64,000 bases of DNA, taken from contig NZ_CP015579.1 of NCBI RefSeq assembly GCF_002163585.1, positions 434,001-498,000 on the forward strand, written 5' to 3'. This stretch comes from Tatumella citrea (GTDB lineage Bacteria > Pseudomonadota > Gammaproteobacteria > Enterobacterales > Enterobacteriaceae). Numbering within the stretch: position 1 is the stretch's first letter; every line of letters begins with the position of its first letter. Made by a program: the position numbers and the translations under genes. Of the stretch, positions 36,950-45,414 are shown piece after piece. Below the pieces are notes generated by a model, which did no database searches, was not told the origin of the DNA, and saw nothing but the letters and a program-made list of their open reading frames with translations.

Positions 36950-37885
36950 ATGAAAGCGATTGAAGGCATTGTTCCGGTGATGTTAACCCCATTCACTGCA
37001 GATAATCAGGTGGATTATCCGGGGCTGGCACGACTGATTGACTGGTATCTCGCTCAGGGTGTGGATGCTTTGTTTGCCGTTTGCCAGTCCAGCGAAATGC
37101 AGTTCCTGAGTTTAGAAGAGCGGGTAGAACTGGCTGAGTTTGTGGTGCGTCAGGTGGATGGACGGATACCGGTCATTGCTTCCGGACATATCAGTGATGA
37201 TCTTGCAGCACAGAAAGCAGAACTGAGTGCGATGGCCGAAACCGGTATTGATGCACTGGTGCTGGTGACTAACCATCTGGATCCGCAACAGCAGGGCACT
37301 GAAGTGTTTATGTCTAACCTGCAGCAGTTGCTGGATACACTACCAGCCTCTGTGCCTCTGGGATTGTACGAATGCCCGGCACCGTATCGCCGTTTACTCA
37401 GTGATGAGGAGTTTAGCTTCTGTGCTAACAGCGGTCGTTTCGTGGTGCTGAAAGATGTCAGCTGTGATCTGCCGACAGTGAAACGTCGCGTCGCGTTAGC
37501 TGAAGGGACACCACTGAATATCATCAATGCCAATGCAGCAATCGCCTGGCCGGCCATTCAGGCAGGGTCGCGTGGCTTCAGTGGCGTATTTACTAACTTC
37601 CATCCGGCACTCTATGTCTGGCTGTATCATCATGGCGCAAAACACCAGGCACTGGCCGATGAACTGGCAATTTTCCTGTCGCTGGCAGCAGTAACCGAAA
37701 CTCTGGGCTATCCGAAGAATGCAAAAATCTGGCACCAGCGGTTGGAGACTTTCAGCAGCCCGCACTGCCGTGTAACCAAAGATAACGTGCTGGAAAAATA
37801 CTGGGGCCTCGAAGTGATCCTCGACCAAATCTGGCGTGGCACGGCGCAGTGGCAGCAGCGCATTACTCAGCAGGGTAGTCACTGA
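36950..37885 (+). CDS. DapA/NanA-family aldolase or lyase
   Basis: A 311-residue class I lyase of the dihydrodipicolinate synthase/N-acetylneuraminate lyase superfamily. The Schiff-base lysine is in FVVLKDVSCD near residue 167, the conserved Tyr region is LYECPAPYRRLLSD near residue 140, and the N-terminal PVMLTPFT and CQSSEMQFLSLEERVEL match the fold. The usual GTTGE substrate motif reads CQSSEMQ, so it is not a true DapA and probably not NanA. It likely cleaves a 2-keto-3-deoxy sugar acid. AGGAG precedes the ATG, and the stop overlaps the next start by one base. Confidence 0.85.
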   Translation: MKAIEGIVPVMLTPFTADNQVDYPGLARLIDWYLAQGVDALFAVCQSSEMQFLSLEERVELAEFVVRQVDGRIPVIASGHISDDLAAQKAELSAMAETGIDALVLVTNHLDPQQQGTEVFMSNLQQLLDTLPASVPLGLYECPAPYRRLLSDEEFSFCANSGRFVVLKDVSCDLPTVKRRVALAEGTPLNIINANAAIAWPAIQAGSRGFSGVFTNFHPALYVWLYHHGAKHQALADELAIFLSLAAVTETLGYPKNAKIWHQRLETFSSPHCRVTKDNVLEKYWGLEVILDQIWRGTAQWQQRITQQGSH

Positions 37886-38367
37886 TGTTGCTGTCACAGG
37901 CCCGGTCTCAGGATGCAGGATTTCAGGCCTTTCACCCGGTAATTCGCCAGGCACTGACATGGATTGAAGCGCAGGATTTCTCGCAAATGGTGCCGGGAAA
38001 ATACGATATTTTGCCAGACAACCAGATGTTCTGTCTGGTGCAGCAGGCGGTAACCGCACCGGCGGAAAGACAGCGTCCGGAATCTCATTTTCGCTATGTG
38101 GATATCCAGTATCTGTTAAGTGGTGAAGAGAATATTGGCGTTTGTCGCTATCAGGCCAGCTTTCCGCAGGACGGGGAAGCCAGCCATGAAAAAGATATCG
38201 TCTTTTATCAGTCGGTCGGTGAAGAAACAGTAATTTCGCTGCGTCCGGGGATGTTTGCGGTGTTTTTTCCGGAGGATGTCCACCGGCCCTGTTGCCAGCT
38301 GGACCAGCCGCAGCCGATCACCAAAGCCGTCATAAAAATAAATCTGAGTTTATTTAACGGGAGCTAA
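37885..38367 (+). CDS. YhcH/YjgK/YiaL family protein (DUF386)
   Basis: A 160-residue cupin-like protein of the YhcH group (E. coli NanQ/YhcH, YiaL, EbgC). Typical segments are GKYDILPDNQMFCLVQ, ESHFRYVDIQYLLSGEENIG and the C-terminal GMFAVFFPEDVHRPC with metal-ligand-like His and Glu. Family members handle anomers or degradation of sugar acids and occur in sialate and related operons. Here it is coupled to the DapA-family lyase (TGATG overlap). Confidence 0.87.
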   Translation: MLLSQARSQDAGFQAFHPVIRQALTWIEAQDFSQMVPGKYDILPDNQMFCLVQQAVTAPAERQRPESHFRYVDIQYLLSGEENIGVCRYQASFPQDGEASHEKDIVFYQSVGEETVISLRPGMFAVFFPEDVHRPCCQLDQPQPITKAVIKINLSLFNGS

Positions 38368-38371
38368 AATA

Positions 38372-39697
38372 ATGAAAAATCTTACCTCAGCCCGACAAAA
38401 TACACTTAACGATACCACCCATTCAGTTAGCCGGGATGCGCAGGCTCCGTTGGCTACCATGCCCCGGTTGCGCTGGGTACTGATAGTTATCCTGCTGTTG
38501 GCCGCGATAGTAAACTACCTCGACCGGGCAAACTTAAGTATTGCTAATACCACTATTGCCGCAGAATTTGGTTTTTCACCCACTCAGATGGGCCTGCTGC
38601 TGTCAGCATTTCTCTGGCCGTATGCGCTGGCAAATCTGCCGGCAGGCTGGCTGGTGGATAAGTTTGGTCCAAAATCGATGTTCTCCTGGGCTCTTGGCCT
38701 GTGGTCAGGAATGACGTTTCTGATGGCATTCGTTAACGGCTATTCATTTTTCTACGGGCTGCGGATGTTGCTGGGAATTGCTGAATCGCCGTTTTTTACT
38801 TCCGGTATCACTCTGACTCATCGCTGGTTCAGTGAGAAAGAGCGTGGTTTGCCAACGGCAATCATTAATACCGGTTCACAGATAGCCAATGCACTGGCTC
38901 CACCGATTTTGACTGTGCTGATGCTGAGCCTGGGCTGGCGCGGAATGTTTATCACCATTAGTTTGTGTGGCATTCCGCTGCTGCTGGCATGGATTAAGTT
39001 CTACCGCGATCCGAATGCCAGGGAAGATGCTTTGCTGCATGCGGGGCAACGTACGGTCACGGCCAGCCCACAGCAGTGTAGTGGCGCCAGTTGGGGCAGC
39101 TTATTCCGCCACAGAACAACCTGGTTCATGATTATTGGCAATTTTTCAATCATGTTTACTATCTGGGTCTACCTGACCTGGTTACCGGGATATCTTGAGC
39201 GCTCTTTAGGATTTAGCCTGAAAACCACCGGCTGGCTGGCCTCTCTGCCATTTCTGGCGGGTATTTTGGGGGTGCTGGTGGGTGGGTTTATCTCTGACCG
39301 GCTGGTGCGTCGGGGGGTGCGGGCTATTACGTCGCGCAAAGTGCCGGTTGTGGCAGGAGCCGCACTGGCAGGGTGTTTTGTTGCACCTATTCCGTTTGTC
39401 GACAGCACCCCGATGGCGATTACTCTGCTGACCATTGGCTACTTCTTCTCGCAGATGCCACAGGGCGCATTATGGGCGCTGGCTTCAGATATAGCACCTA
39501 AAGAGCAGGTTGCTTCACTGGGCGCGATTCAGAACTTTGGCGGCTTTCTGGGGGCTGCAATGGCGCCGATTGTTACCGGAGTGATTCTGCAAATGACCGG
39601 CCAGTTTACCAATGTGTTTCTGTTGGGCGGGGGATTGCTGATTGTGGGTGCCATCAGTTATGGCTTGTTTGTCTGTCAGCCGTTGAGCGAAGAATGA
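38372..39697 (+). CDS. MFS sugar-acid transporter, ACS family
   Basis: A 441-residue 12-helix carrier of the anion:cation symporter family (ExuT/GudP/DgoT-like). The signature is NYLDRANLSIANTTIAAEFGFSPTQMG followed by WPYALANLPAGWLVDKFGPK and GIAESPFFTSG. ACS carriers with this motif transport hexuronates, hexarates or galactonate. A GGGAG site precedes the start, four bases after the YhcH stop. It is the last gene of its operon, followed by a strong terminator. Confidence 0.88.
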   Translation: MKNLTSARQNTLNDTTHSVSRDAQAPLATMPRLRWVLIVILLLAAIVNYLDRANLSIANTTIAAEFGFSPTQMGLLLSAFLWPYALANLPAGWLVDKFGPKSMFSWALGLWSGMTFLMAFVNGYSFFYGLRMLLGIAESPFFTSGITLTHRWFSEKERGLPTAIINTGSQIANALAPPILTVLMLSLGWRGMFITISLCGIPLLLAWIKFYRDPNAREDALLHAGQRTVTASPQQCSGASWGSLFRHRTTWFMIIGNFSIMFTIWVYLTWLPGYLERSLGFSLKTTGWLASLPFLAGILGVLVGGFISDRLVRRGVRAITSRKVPVVAGAALAGCFVAPIPFVDSTPMAITLLTIGYFFSQMPQGALWALASDIAPKEQVASLGAIQNFGGFLGAAMAPIVTGVILQMTGQFTNVFLLGGGLLIVGAISYGLFVCQPLSEE

Positions 39698-39702
39698 CAG
39701 CT

Positions 39703-39728
39703 CAGGCCACTGCCCGTGCAGTGGCCTG
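39703..39728. terminator. Terminator behind the ACS carrier, shared with fsa
   Basis: CAGGCCACTGC and GCAGTGGCCTG form a perfect 11-base stem with loop CCGT, followed by CTGGTTTTTA. The convergent fsa gene ends eight bases later. Confidence 0.85.
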
Positions 39729-39735
39729 CTGGTTT

Positions 39736-40398
39736 TTATAAGCCAGGACGGTTAAATACCCGTTGCCAGTCACTGTCAAATTTATCCACCGCCGCAGTGA
39801 CTGCGGGGGCGGCGAGGAACAGATCGATTACATCCGTTGGCAGCGTAATGGCCGCACAACCTGCCAGCATACAGCGGGTAGCCTGTAACGGGGTGCGGAA
39901 ACTGGCTGCCAGGATTTTACTGTCAGGGGCATGCAGATTCAGTAAGTTCTGTAACTCTTCCACCATCCTTATACCGTCCCCGCCCTGAGCATCCACCCGG
40001 TTAACATAAGGCGCAATATATTCCGCTCCGGCCAGTGCGGCCATCAGCCCCTGCACGGCACTGTAGACTACGGTTCCCAGGGTCGGAATGCCCAGCTGTT
40101 TCAGCTGGCGGATGGCTACCAGACCTTCGCTGGTCACCGGCACTTTGATAATCAGATCATCCACACTCTCACGCAGCTGTTGGGCTTCACTGACCATACC
40201 TTGTGCATTGTGACTGATCACCTGGGCAAACAGTTTGCCGTGACTACCGATCAATTCACGGATCTGTGGCAACACTTCCCAAACCGGGCGACCGCTGGCC
40301 GCGATGATACTTGGGTTAGTGGTAACACCGCTAATCGGATAAATACGGGCCAGTCGTTGAATATCATCGATGCTGGCAGTATCCAGATAAAGTTCCAT
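39736..40398 (-). CDS. fsa: Fructose-6-phosphate aldolase (FSA, transaldolase family)
   Basis: A 220-residue small transaldolase-fold enzyme matching E. coli FsaA/Fsa[26 protein letters not shown], Schiff-base Lys in DLIIKVPVT near residue 85, and [29 protein letters not shown] reversibly cleaves fructose 6-phosphate to dihydroxyacetone and glyceraldehyde 3-phosphate and accepts 1-deoxy analogues. GGAG precedes the ATG. It is the last gene of an operon with a LacI regulator, AllA-like cupin, PfkB kinase and FucP-like carrier, so it probably cleaves the kinase product. Confidence 0.92.
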   Translation of the reverse strand: MELYLDTASIDDIQRLARIYPISGVTTNPSIIAASGRPVWEVLPQIRELIGSHGKLFAQVISHNAQGMVSEAQQLRESVDDLIIKVPVTSEGLVAIRQLKQLGIPTLGTVVYSAVQGLMAALAGAEYIAPYVNRVDAQGGDGIRMVEELQNLLNLHAPDSKILAASFRTPLQATRCMLAGCAAITLPTDVIDLFLAAPAVTAAVDKFDSDWQRVFNRPGL

Positions 40399-40413
40399 AA
40401 TTTCTCCAATGTG

Positions 40414-41745
40414 TCAGGAATGAGTGGTTGATAACAGGCGATCATTGACCGGGGGATTTTTTAACCGGCGCCAGTACAGGGCATACAATCCGATGATCAC
40501 AAAACAGGTCAGCGGCATAATAAATCCGGCTGACATAGACCATTTATCCGTGATGGCACCCATCACCATTGGCATGACTGCGCCACCAACAATAGCCATC
40601 ACCAGATAGGAAGAGGCTTGCTTGGTTCTGGCTCCCAGCCCGGCGATCCCCAGTGCAAAAATGGTCGGAAACATGATCGACATAAAATAGAAACTCAGGG
40701 TCAGGGCAACGATACCCACCCAGCCATTGGCCAGCAGAGTGACGACCATCAGCAGACAGTTAATCAGCGAGAATACGGCCAGGGTCTTATGCGACTGATA
40801 ACGGCTCAGCAGCAACCCTCCGGTAAACCGGCCAAGCATAAACAGACCAAACCCGCCAAAGGCCAGCAGCTGTGATGCTCCACGTTCGGTAAAACGCCAG
40901 CCCTCTGCTGAATGCCAGCTCCAGCTGGCCGGCAGCCATTGAGCAGTCACACTGCTGAACAGCGGCGAATGGTCGACGACGTAGTTAATGAAAAAGCTGA
41001 AGATCCCGGTCTGGCCTGCCACGTAGAAGAACTGCACCACCACGGCCAGCACAAAGTGGGGTTTAGACCACAGGCTACCGCCGGCACTGCCACTGTCGGT
41101 GGCACTGTCTTCCGGCGGAGTGATATCCGGCATCCGACGACACAAAAACACCACGCTGAGCAGTAATACTGCCACACCGATCAGCAGGTACGGGACAATC
41201 AGTGTGTCGTTACTGGTGGATACATCGCCGGTGGAGGAGAGGATAAAGTGTCCGCCAATCAGCGGACCGAGGATCAGACCGATACCGGTGACAGACTGTG
41301 ACAGATTGAGCCGTGATGCCCCTTTCCCGGGCGTACCCATAATCGCTGCGTAAGGGTTGGCAATGGTTTCGATACAGGTCAACCCGGTTGCCAGAATAAA
41401 CAGACCCAGTAAAAAAGCCAGATAGTCGCCACTGCGGCTGGCAAGAATAAAGCAAAATGCCCCGGCCGCAATCAGCACCAGCCCGCTGAGAATTCCGAAT
41501 TTATAGCCCATTTTACGGGCGACAATACCGGCCGGAATCGCCATAAAGAAATAACCGAGATAATTGGCAAACTGTACCAGAGCGGATTCGGCTTTACTGA
41601 TATTCAGGGTGTTCTGGAAATGTTTGTTCAGTACATCAATTAATCCGGTGCTAAAACCAAGTACTAAAAACAGACAGGTCAGTAATAAAAACGATACGAG
41701 ATGGTTCTTCCCATCAGGCGTAGTGAATAAATTATTCGTGCCCAT
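40414..41745 (-). CDS. FucP-family MFS sugar transporter
   Basis: A 443-residue 12-helix carrier of the fucose:proton symporter family. Typical features are the N-terminal FLLLTCLFLVLGFSTGLIDVLNKHFQ, the MAIPAGIVARKMGYKFGI loop motif, and AGAFCFILASRSGDYLAFLLGLFILATG. Members move fucose, glucose, galactose or ketoses. It lies 15 bases before fsa and 100 bases after the kinase gene. AAGGA precedes the start. The long central loop (about residues 210-290) contains a polar segment ending in a tryptophan-rich stretch. Confidence 0.87.
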   Translation of the reverse strand: MGTNNLFTTPDGKNHLVSFLLLTCLFLVLGFSTGLIDVLNKHFQNTLNISKAESALVQFANYLGYFFMAIPAGIVARKMGYKFGILSGLVLIAAGAFCFILASRSGDYLAFLLGLFILATGLTCIETIANPYAAIMGTPGKGASRLNLSQSVTGIGLILGPLIGGHFILSSTGDVSTSNDTLIVPYLLIGVAVLLLSVVFLCRRMPDITPPEDSATDSGSAGGSLWSKPHFVLAVVVQFFYVAGQTGIFSFFINYVVDHSPLFSSVTAQWLPASWSWHSAEGWRFTERGASQLLAFGGFGLFMLGRFTGGLLLSRYQSHKTLAVFSLINCLLMVVTLLANGWVGIVALTLSFYFMSIMFPTIFALGIAGLGARTKQASSYLVMAIVGGAVMPMVMGAITDKWSMSAGFIMPLTCFVIIGLYALYWRRLKNPPVNDRLLSTTHS

Positions 41746-41846
41746 GATGTATCCTTAATATGTAGGTGAGGTAACAGCATTTCTTTTTCACAGCCATTGC
41801 CTGTCGCTGTATCTTCAGCATTCACTGGCAAATCTGCGGTGGTACT

Positions 41847-42758
41847 TTACTGCCGCATGGCCTGTTCCAGCGCTCTTCTGTCCGGTGGGTTGGCCCCTTT
41901 TTGCCGGCAGTTTAATGCGGCGGCCAGACAGCCCGCTTTTAGTGCCTCGGCCAGCAGTAACTGTTGGCTGGCGGCATCCTGTGTAACAGAACGACTCAGT
42001 ACCGACAGGAAACCGGCGGTAAAGGTATCGCCCGCCCCGATGGTATCAATGACCTGAATACTGGCGGCTGGCTGATGTAAAGTATGTTGCCGGGTAAACA
42101 GATGCGCTCCCTGCTCACCGGCCGTGACCGCGACCATTTTCACCCCCCGTTCCAGGATTCGCCGGGCAAATTTCTCCACGCTGCTGTCGGGATCGATCCA
42201 TTGCAGATCAACAATACTCAGTCGCAGCAGACTGGTGTATTCAAGGATCCGATCGAGTCGTTGCAGCCACGCTGAACGATCCGGGATCAGGCTGCTACGG
42301 ATATTCGGATCAAACGAAATAAATCCCTGACGTTTTGTCAGATACTTTTCCCAGAAGCTACCGCAGGGTTCCTGCATCAGCGAAATCGAACCGAAATGGT
42401 GGTAATCCGCCTCAGGCTGCGGAAATGGCTGACCGGGTTCAGGGATAACATCTGCCGCCCCCTGTGAAAAAAAGGCATATTCCGGTTCTGCATTTTCCGG
42501 AGTCGCGACAAAGGCCAGGGTAGAAGGGGCCTGGCTGCGCAGAATATGTGAGGTGCCCACATTATTTTGCTGTAAATAGTCCACCAGTTGCTGACCGAAC
42601 ATATCAGTACTGAGCTGCGAGCAAAATTCGGTCCGACAGCCCAGACGCGCCAGCGCTACGGCCACATTGTAAGGTGAACCGCCAGGATGCGGGACAAACG
42701 CATTACCCTGCTGGGTAAAATCAATCAGCCCTTCACCGTAACAAGCAATCCGCATCAT
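41847..42758 (-). CDS. PfkB-family carbohydrate kinase (fructokinase-like)
   Basis: A 303-residue ribokinase-fold kinase. It begins CYGEGLIDFTQQGNAFVPHPGGSPYNVAVALARLG, split over the sugar-binding N-domain typical of fructokinases, and carries the catalytic signature DTIGAGDTFTAGFLSVL near residue 250. It probably phosphorylates a ketohexose at O6 to give the substrate of FSA. The ATG overlaps the stop of the AllA-like gene by four bases (ATGA). Confidence 0.88.
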   Translation of the reverse strand: MMRIACYGEGLIDFTQQGNAFVPHPGGSPYNVAVALARLGCRTEFCSQLSTDMFGQQLVDYLQQNNVGTSHILRSQAPSTLAFVATPENAEPEYAFFSQGAADVIPEPGQPFPQPEADYHHFGSISLMQEPCGSFWEKYLTKRQGFISFDPNIRSSLIPDRSAWLQRLDRILEYTSLLRLSIVDLQWIDPDSSVEKFARRILERGVKMVAVTAGEQGAHLFTRQHTLHQPAASIQVIDTIGAGDTFTAGFLSVLSRSVTQDAASQQLLLAEALKAGCLAAALNCRQKGANPPDRRALEQAMRQ

Positions 42759-43246
42759 AGCGAAACCTCCGCGGTGTCTGGCAAGGCAATATCACGGGCG
42801 CTGACCGGAAGCACTTCAATATCCGGAGCGGAATCTTTGCCGGACAGCAGCAGATAGGTGGCTTCACAGTCCAGGGCAAAAGGCGCAAAGTGCCAGGTAT
42901 CACGACGTAGCTGAATACCAAAACTGCCATCCAGATGAATCGCCACTAACTGGTCGGTATTCAGAGGTCCGGGGCGGCCCAGCACCATAACACTGTGTCC
43001 GGTTAACGGTATAAATGTCTCTTCGGTCTGGCGGTGGCGCTCAATCAGTTCCAGCCGGGGAGGGCGAGGATAAGAGATTAAATAACTGGTGACCGGATGG
43101 GCGGTAAAATCACCGGAATCGGCAATATGGTGATAGTAATCGATATCACCCCTGGCCAGAGTAGGCTGGCGATCCGGTAAGCCGAGTAACTTTCCATAGG
43201 GGGCCAGATTCTCCGCAGTGGCCTCTATCAGCGGGACAGTGCTCAT
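42755..43246 (-). CDS. Ureidoglycolate lyase-like (AllA family) cupin
   Basis: A 163-residue cupin of the AllA family: ATAENLAPYGKLLG at the start, HRQTEETFIPLTGHSVMVLGRPG in the middle, and LRRDTWHFAPFALDCEATYLLLSG near the end. AllA releases urea from ureidoglycolate, but no allantoin gene lies nearby; in this operon an isomerase, mutarotase or lactonase-like role on a sugar is more likely. The start at 43246 has AAGGAG upstream; the frame extends 200 bases further into the lacI gene without support. Function here unknown. Confidence 0.8.
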   Translation of the reverse strand: MSTVPLIEATAENLAPYGKLLGLPDRQPTLARGDIDYYHHIADSGDFTAHPVTSYLISYPRPPRLELIERHRQTEETFIPLTGHSVMVLGRPGPLNTDQLVAIHLDGSFGIQLRRDTWHFAPFALDCEATYLLLSGKDSAPDIEVLPVSARDIALPDTAEVSL

Positions 43247-43266
43247 AATGGTTCTCCTTGTGCATA

Positions 43267-44271
43267 TTAAACAACAGGCGGGGTTGTCGAACGACGAACG
43301 ATTAGCTGCGGCGCAAACCGTGACAGCGGGTCGCTGTGAGTCTGCTCGCCACGAATCCTGCTGAACAGCCGCTGTGCTGCAAACTGTCCCATCAGATAAA
43401 CCGGTTGTCTGACAGTAGTAATCGGGCAAGGGAAAAACGCTGCCCATTCCGGATCATCAAAAGCGATAAATGACAGATCATCTGGCAGGCTCAGGCCGCT
43501 CTGATAAATGGCCTGTACCACGCCCGAGGCAATATCATTATTGGCGGCGATAATGGCGGTAGGCCGCTGGTCACGGGAGCGGCGCAGTAGTGTCCGACAT
43601 ATTTCATCGGCTCCGGCCTGTAAACCACTGATCGCGGGTAATTCAAAAACTTCCTGTGTTACTTTGGCGGGGCAGGAGTGGCGGAACCCTTCCAGGCGTT
43701 CTTTAAAGGTTTCTGCAGTGATACTGCCGCCGATATAGGCAATGTGTCGGTGACCGAGATCCGTCAGATGCTCTGTTGCCAGTCGCATACCTTCAGCATT
43801 ATTCAGACGAATATTTTCGGTCTGTGGATGACCGGAACAACGGTCGATCTCTATCACCGGGATATGGTCGATATTTTTCAGATTTTCTCTGGCCTGCAGA
43901 GTGGGGATAATAATCAGCCCTTGCAGCTGGTGGCTGCGTAGCTGAGCAATCAGCGTTTCTTCACGGCGGGGATCTTCATCTGAGCTGCCGACCATCAGGG
44001 TAAAACCTTCGCGGTAGACTTCATCCTGAATCGATTTAACGATCATCGCGTGGAATGGGTTAAGAATATCGGAGACGACCAGCCCGATGGTTCTGGAACC
44101 CCCCTGGCGCAAATTACGGGCAAAAATATTGGTTTCATAACCGGCTTCATCGATGGCTGCCAGAACCCGCTGACGGGTGCCCGCGGCTACTTTCTCCGGT
44201 TTGGAAAGTGCCCGTGAAACCGTTGAAGGAGAGAGTCCGGTTTTCTTCGCAATATCGATAATATTCGCCAT
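43267..44271 (-). CDS. LacI-family transcriptional repressor
   Basis: A 334-residue LacI/GalR regulator with an N-terminal HTH (NIIDIAKKTGLSPSTVSRAL, hinge EAGYETNIFARNLRQ) and a periplasmic-binding-like effector domain from about residue 60. It is the first gene of the cupin-kinase-carrier-aldolase operon, 20 bases before the cupin. Two near-identical operators lie directly upstream, so it almost certainly represses its own operon. Effector probably the imported sugar or its phosphate. Confidence 0.92.
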   Translation of the reverse strand: MANIIDIAKKTGLSPSTVSRALSKPEKVAAGTRQRVLAAIDEAGYETNIFARNLRQGGSRTIGLVVSDILNPFHAMIVKSIQDEVYREGFTLMVGSSDEDPRREETLIAQLRSHQLQGLIIIPTLQARENLKNIDHIPVIEIDRCSGHPQTENIRLNNAEGMRLATEHLTDLGHRHIAYIGGSITAETFKERLEGFRHSCPAKVTQEVFELPAISGLQAGADEICRTLLRRSRDQRPTAIIAANNDIASGVVQAIYQSGLSLPDDLSFIAFDDPEWAAFFPCPITTVRQPVYLMGQFAAQRLFSRIRGEQTHSDPLSRFAPQLIVRRSTTPPVV

Positions 44272-44283
44272 AGTAACCCGCCG

Positions 44284-44300
44284 ATGACAACGTTTGCATT
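44284..44300. promoter_or_regulatory. LacI-type operator, proximal copy
   Basis: ATGACAACGTTTGCATT is a near-palindrome with the central CG typical of LacI-family operators. It lies 13 bases before the lacI start and is repeated exactly at 44348-44364. Confidence 0.8.
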
Positions 44301-44347
44301 CAGGATAATAAAAAATGAAACCGTAGATAGTTTCACTGTGAAATTAA

Positions 44348-44364
44348 ATGACAACGTTTGCATT
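44348..44364. promoter_or_regulatory. LacI-type operator, distal copy
   Basis: An exact second copy of ATGACAACGTTTGCATT, in the same orientation. The centres are 64 bases apart, about six helical turns, so a tetrameric or paired repressor could loop the promoter between them. A further dyad TGAAAC-N8-GTTTCA lies between the two at 44316-44335. Confidence 0.8.
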
Positions 44365-44724
44365 GCCTTGCAATTAGTATAGGGAGTTAAGGTCGCTGGA
44401 TTCTATCGGGCGGATCACACTTCTGCTGAATTTCTAAACAGCCTGAGATCAAGCTGGCTGACTGGTAGTTCTCTCTCTCTGAATATTCAAATTAAAACTC
44501 ATAATAAACAATTCGTTGAATTTAACTCTGCGTCAGGGGTGTTATCAGCGCATTATGGATTTGCTCAATATGTGATCTGTGTAGGGGTACAATAATATTC
44601 AATTGTACTACAATTTTGAGAATGGACAGGCAGTAAGGTGCAGGATAGTAGTGCAAAATTGCGGTGAAAATCACCGGCAGGCATAGGTAGAATGCAGGGA
44701 TGATTCATTAATAAAGGACTTTGT
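44365..44724. other. Divergent intergenic region, lacI operon / dgo operon
   Basis: These 360 bases have no gene. They contain the dgo promoter region with a FadR/GntR-type dyad at 44601-44615. The segment 44470-44560 is AT-rich without clear structure. Confidence 0.55.
44601..44615. promoter_or_regulatory. Candidate DgoR operator
   Basis: AATTGTA-C-TACAATT is a perfect dyad with 7-base arms, 110 bases before dgoR. FadR-subfamily GntR regulators typically bind short dyads of the TTGTA-N-TACAA kind. A further half-site GTACAAT lies at 44587-44593. Confidence 0.65.
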
Positions 44725-45414
44725 ATGACGCTTGCCAAAACTGACCGGATCATCGTGGCTCTGGGACAACAAATCATCAGTGGTAAATATGTTCCCGGTG
44801 CAGCACTCCCGGCTGAAGCCAGTTTGTGTGAGGAGTTTGAAACGTCACGCAATATTATCAGAGAGGTTTTTCGTTCTCTGACGGCGAAACGATTAATAGA
44901 AATGAAGCGGTATCGGGGTGCATTTGTCGCACCGCGAAATCAGTGGAACTACCTGGATACAGATGTGCTGCAGTGGGTTCTGGCCCATGACTACGATCCC
45001 CGGTTAATTGCTGCTATGAGTGAAGTCAGAAACCTGGTGGAACCAGCCATTGCGCGTTGGGCAGCTGAGCGGGCAACCTCCGGTGATCTTGCCGGTATTG
45101 AGACAGCACTGAATGAGATGGTTGCCAATAATCAGCAGCGTGATGCGTTTAATGAGGCTGATATTCGTTTTCATGAAGCCGTACTGCATGCAGTCCATAA
45201 CCCGGTTCTGCAGCAGTTAAGCGTTGCTATAAGTTCTCTGCAACGAGCCGTTTTTGAAAGAACCTGGCGGGGTGATGAAGGCAACATGCCACAAACCCTG
45301 CAGGAACATAAACAGTTGTATGACGCTATCCGCCATCAGGACGGTGATGCTGCAGAACAGGCGGCGCTATCCATGATTGCCAGCTCCACCCGAAGACTTA
45401 AGGAAATCACATGA
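44725..45414 (+). CDS. dgoR: Galactonate operon repressor DgoR (GntR/FadR family)
   Basis: A 229-residue regulator with an N-terminal winged helix (GQQIISGKYVPGAALPAEASLCEEFETSRNIIREVFRSL, spread over residues 12-55) and a C-terminal FadR-type FCD helical bundle with metal/ligand His and Asp residues (EADIRFHEAVLHAVHNPVL). It heads the dgo operon in the same order as E. coli dgoRKADT and overlaps dgoK by four bases. In E. coli DgoR is released by D-galactonate. AAGGA precedes the start. Confidence 0.9.
   Translation: MTLAKTDRIIVALGQQIISGKYVPGAALPAEASLCEEFETSRNIIREVFRSLTAKRLIEMKRYRGAFVAPRNQWNYLDTDVLQWVLAHDYDPRLIAAMSEVRNLVEPAIARWAAERATSGDLAGIETALNEMVANNQQRDAFNEADIRFHEAVLHAVHNPVLQQLSVAISSLQRAVFERTWRGDEGNMPQTLQEHKQLYDAIRHQDGDAAEQAALSMIASSTRRLKEIT

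Noticed and set aside
35702..39697. Sialic acid (nan) operon
   Set aside because: A DapA-family lyase and YhcH are present, but there is no NanE, NanK or NanR, and the lyase substrate motif differs from NanA.
42755..43246. Allantoin catabolism gene allA
   Set aside because: The family match is good, but no other allantoin or ureide gene is nearby and the gene is embedded in a sugar operon.
39736..44271. Sulfoquinovose transaldolase pathway
   Set aside because: FSA-like enzymes occur in that pathway, but no sulfoquinovosidase, sulfolactaldehyde enzyme or sulfonate exporter is present here.
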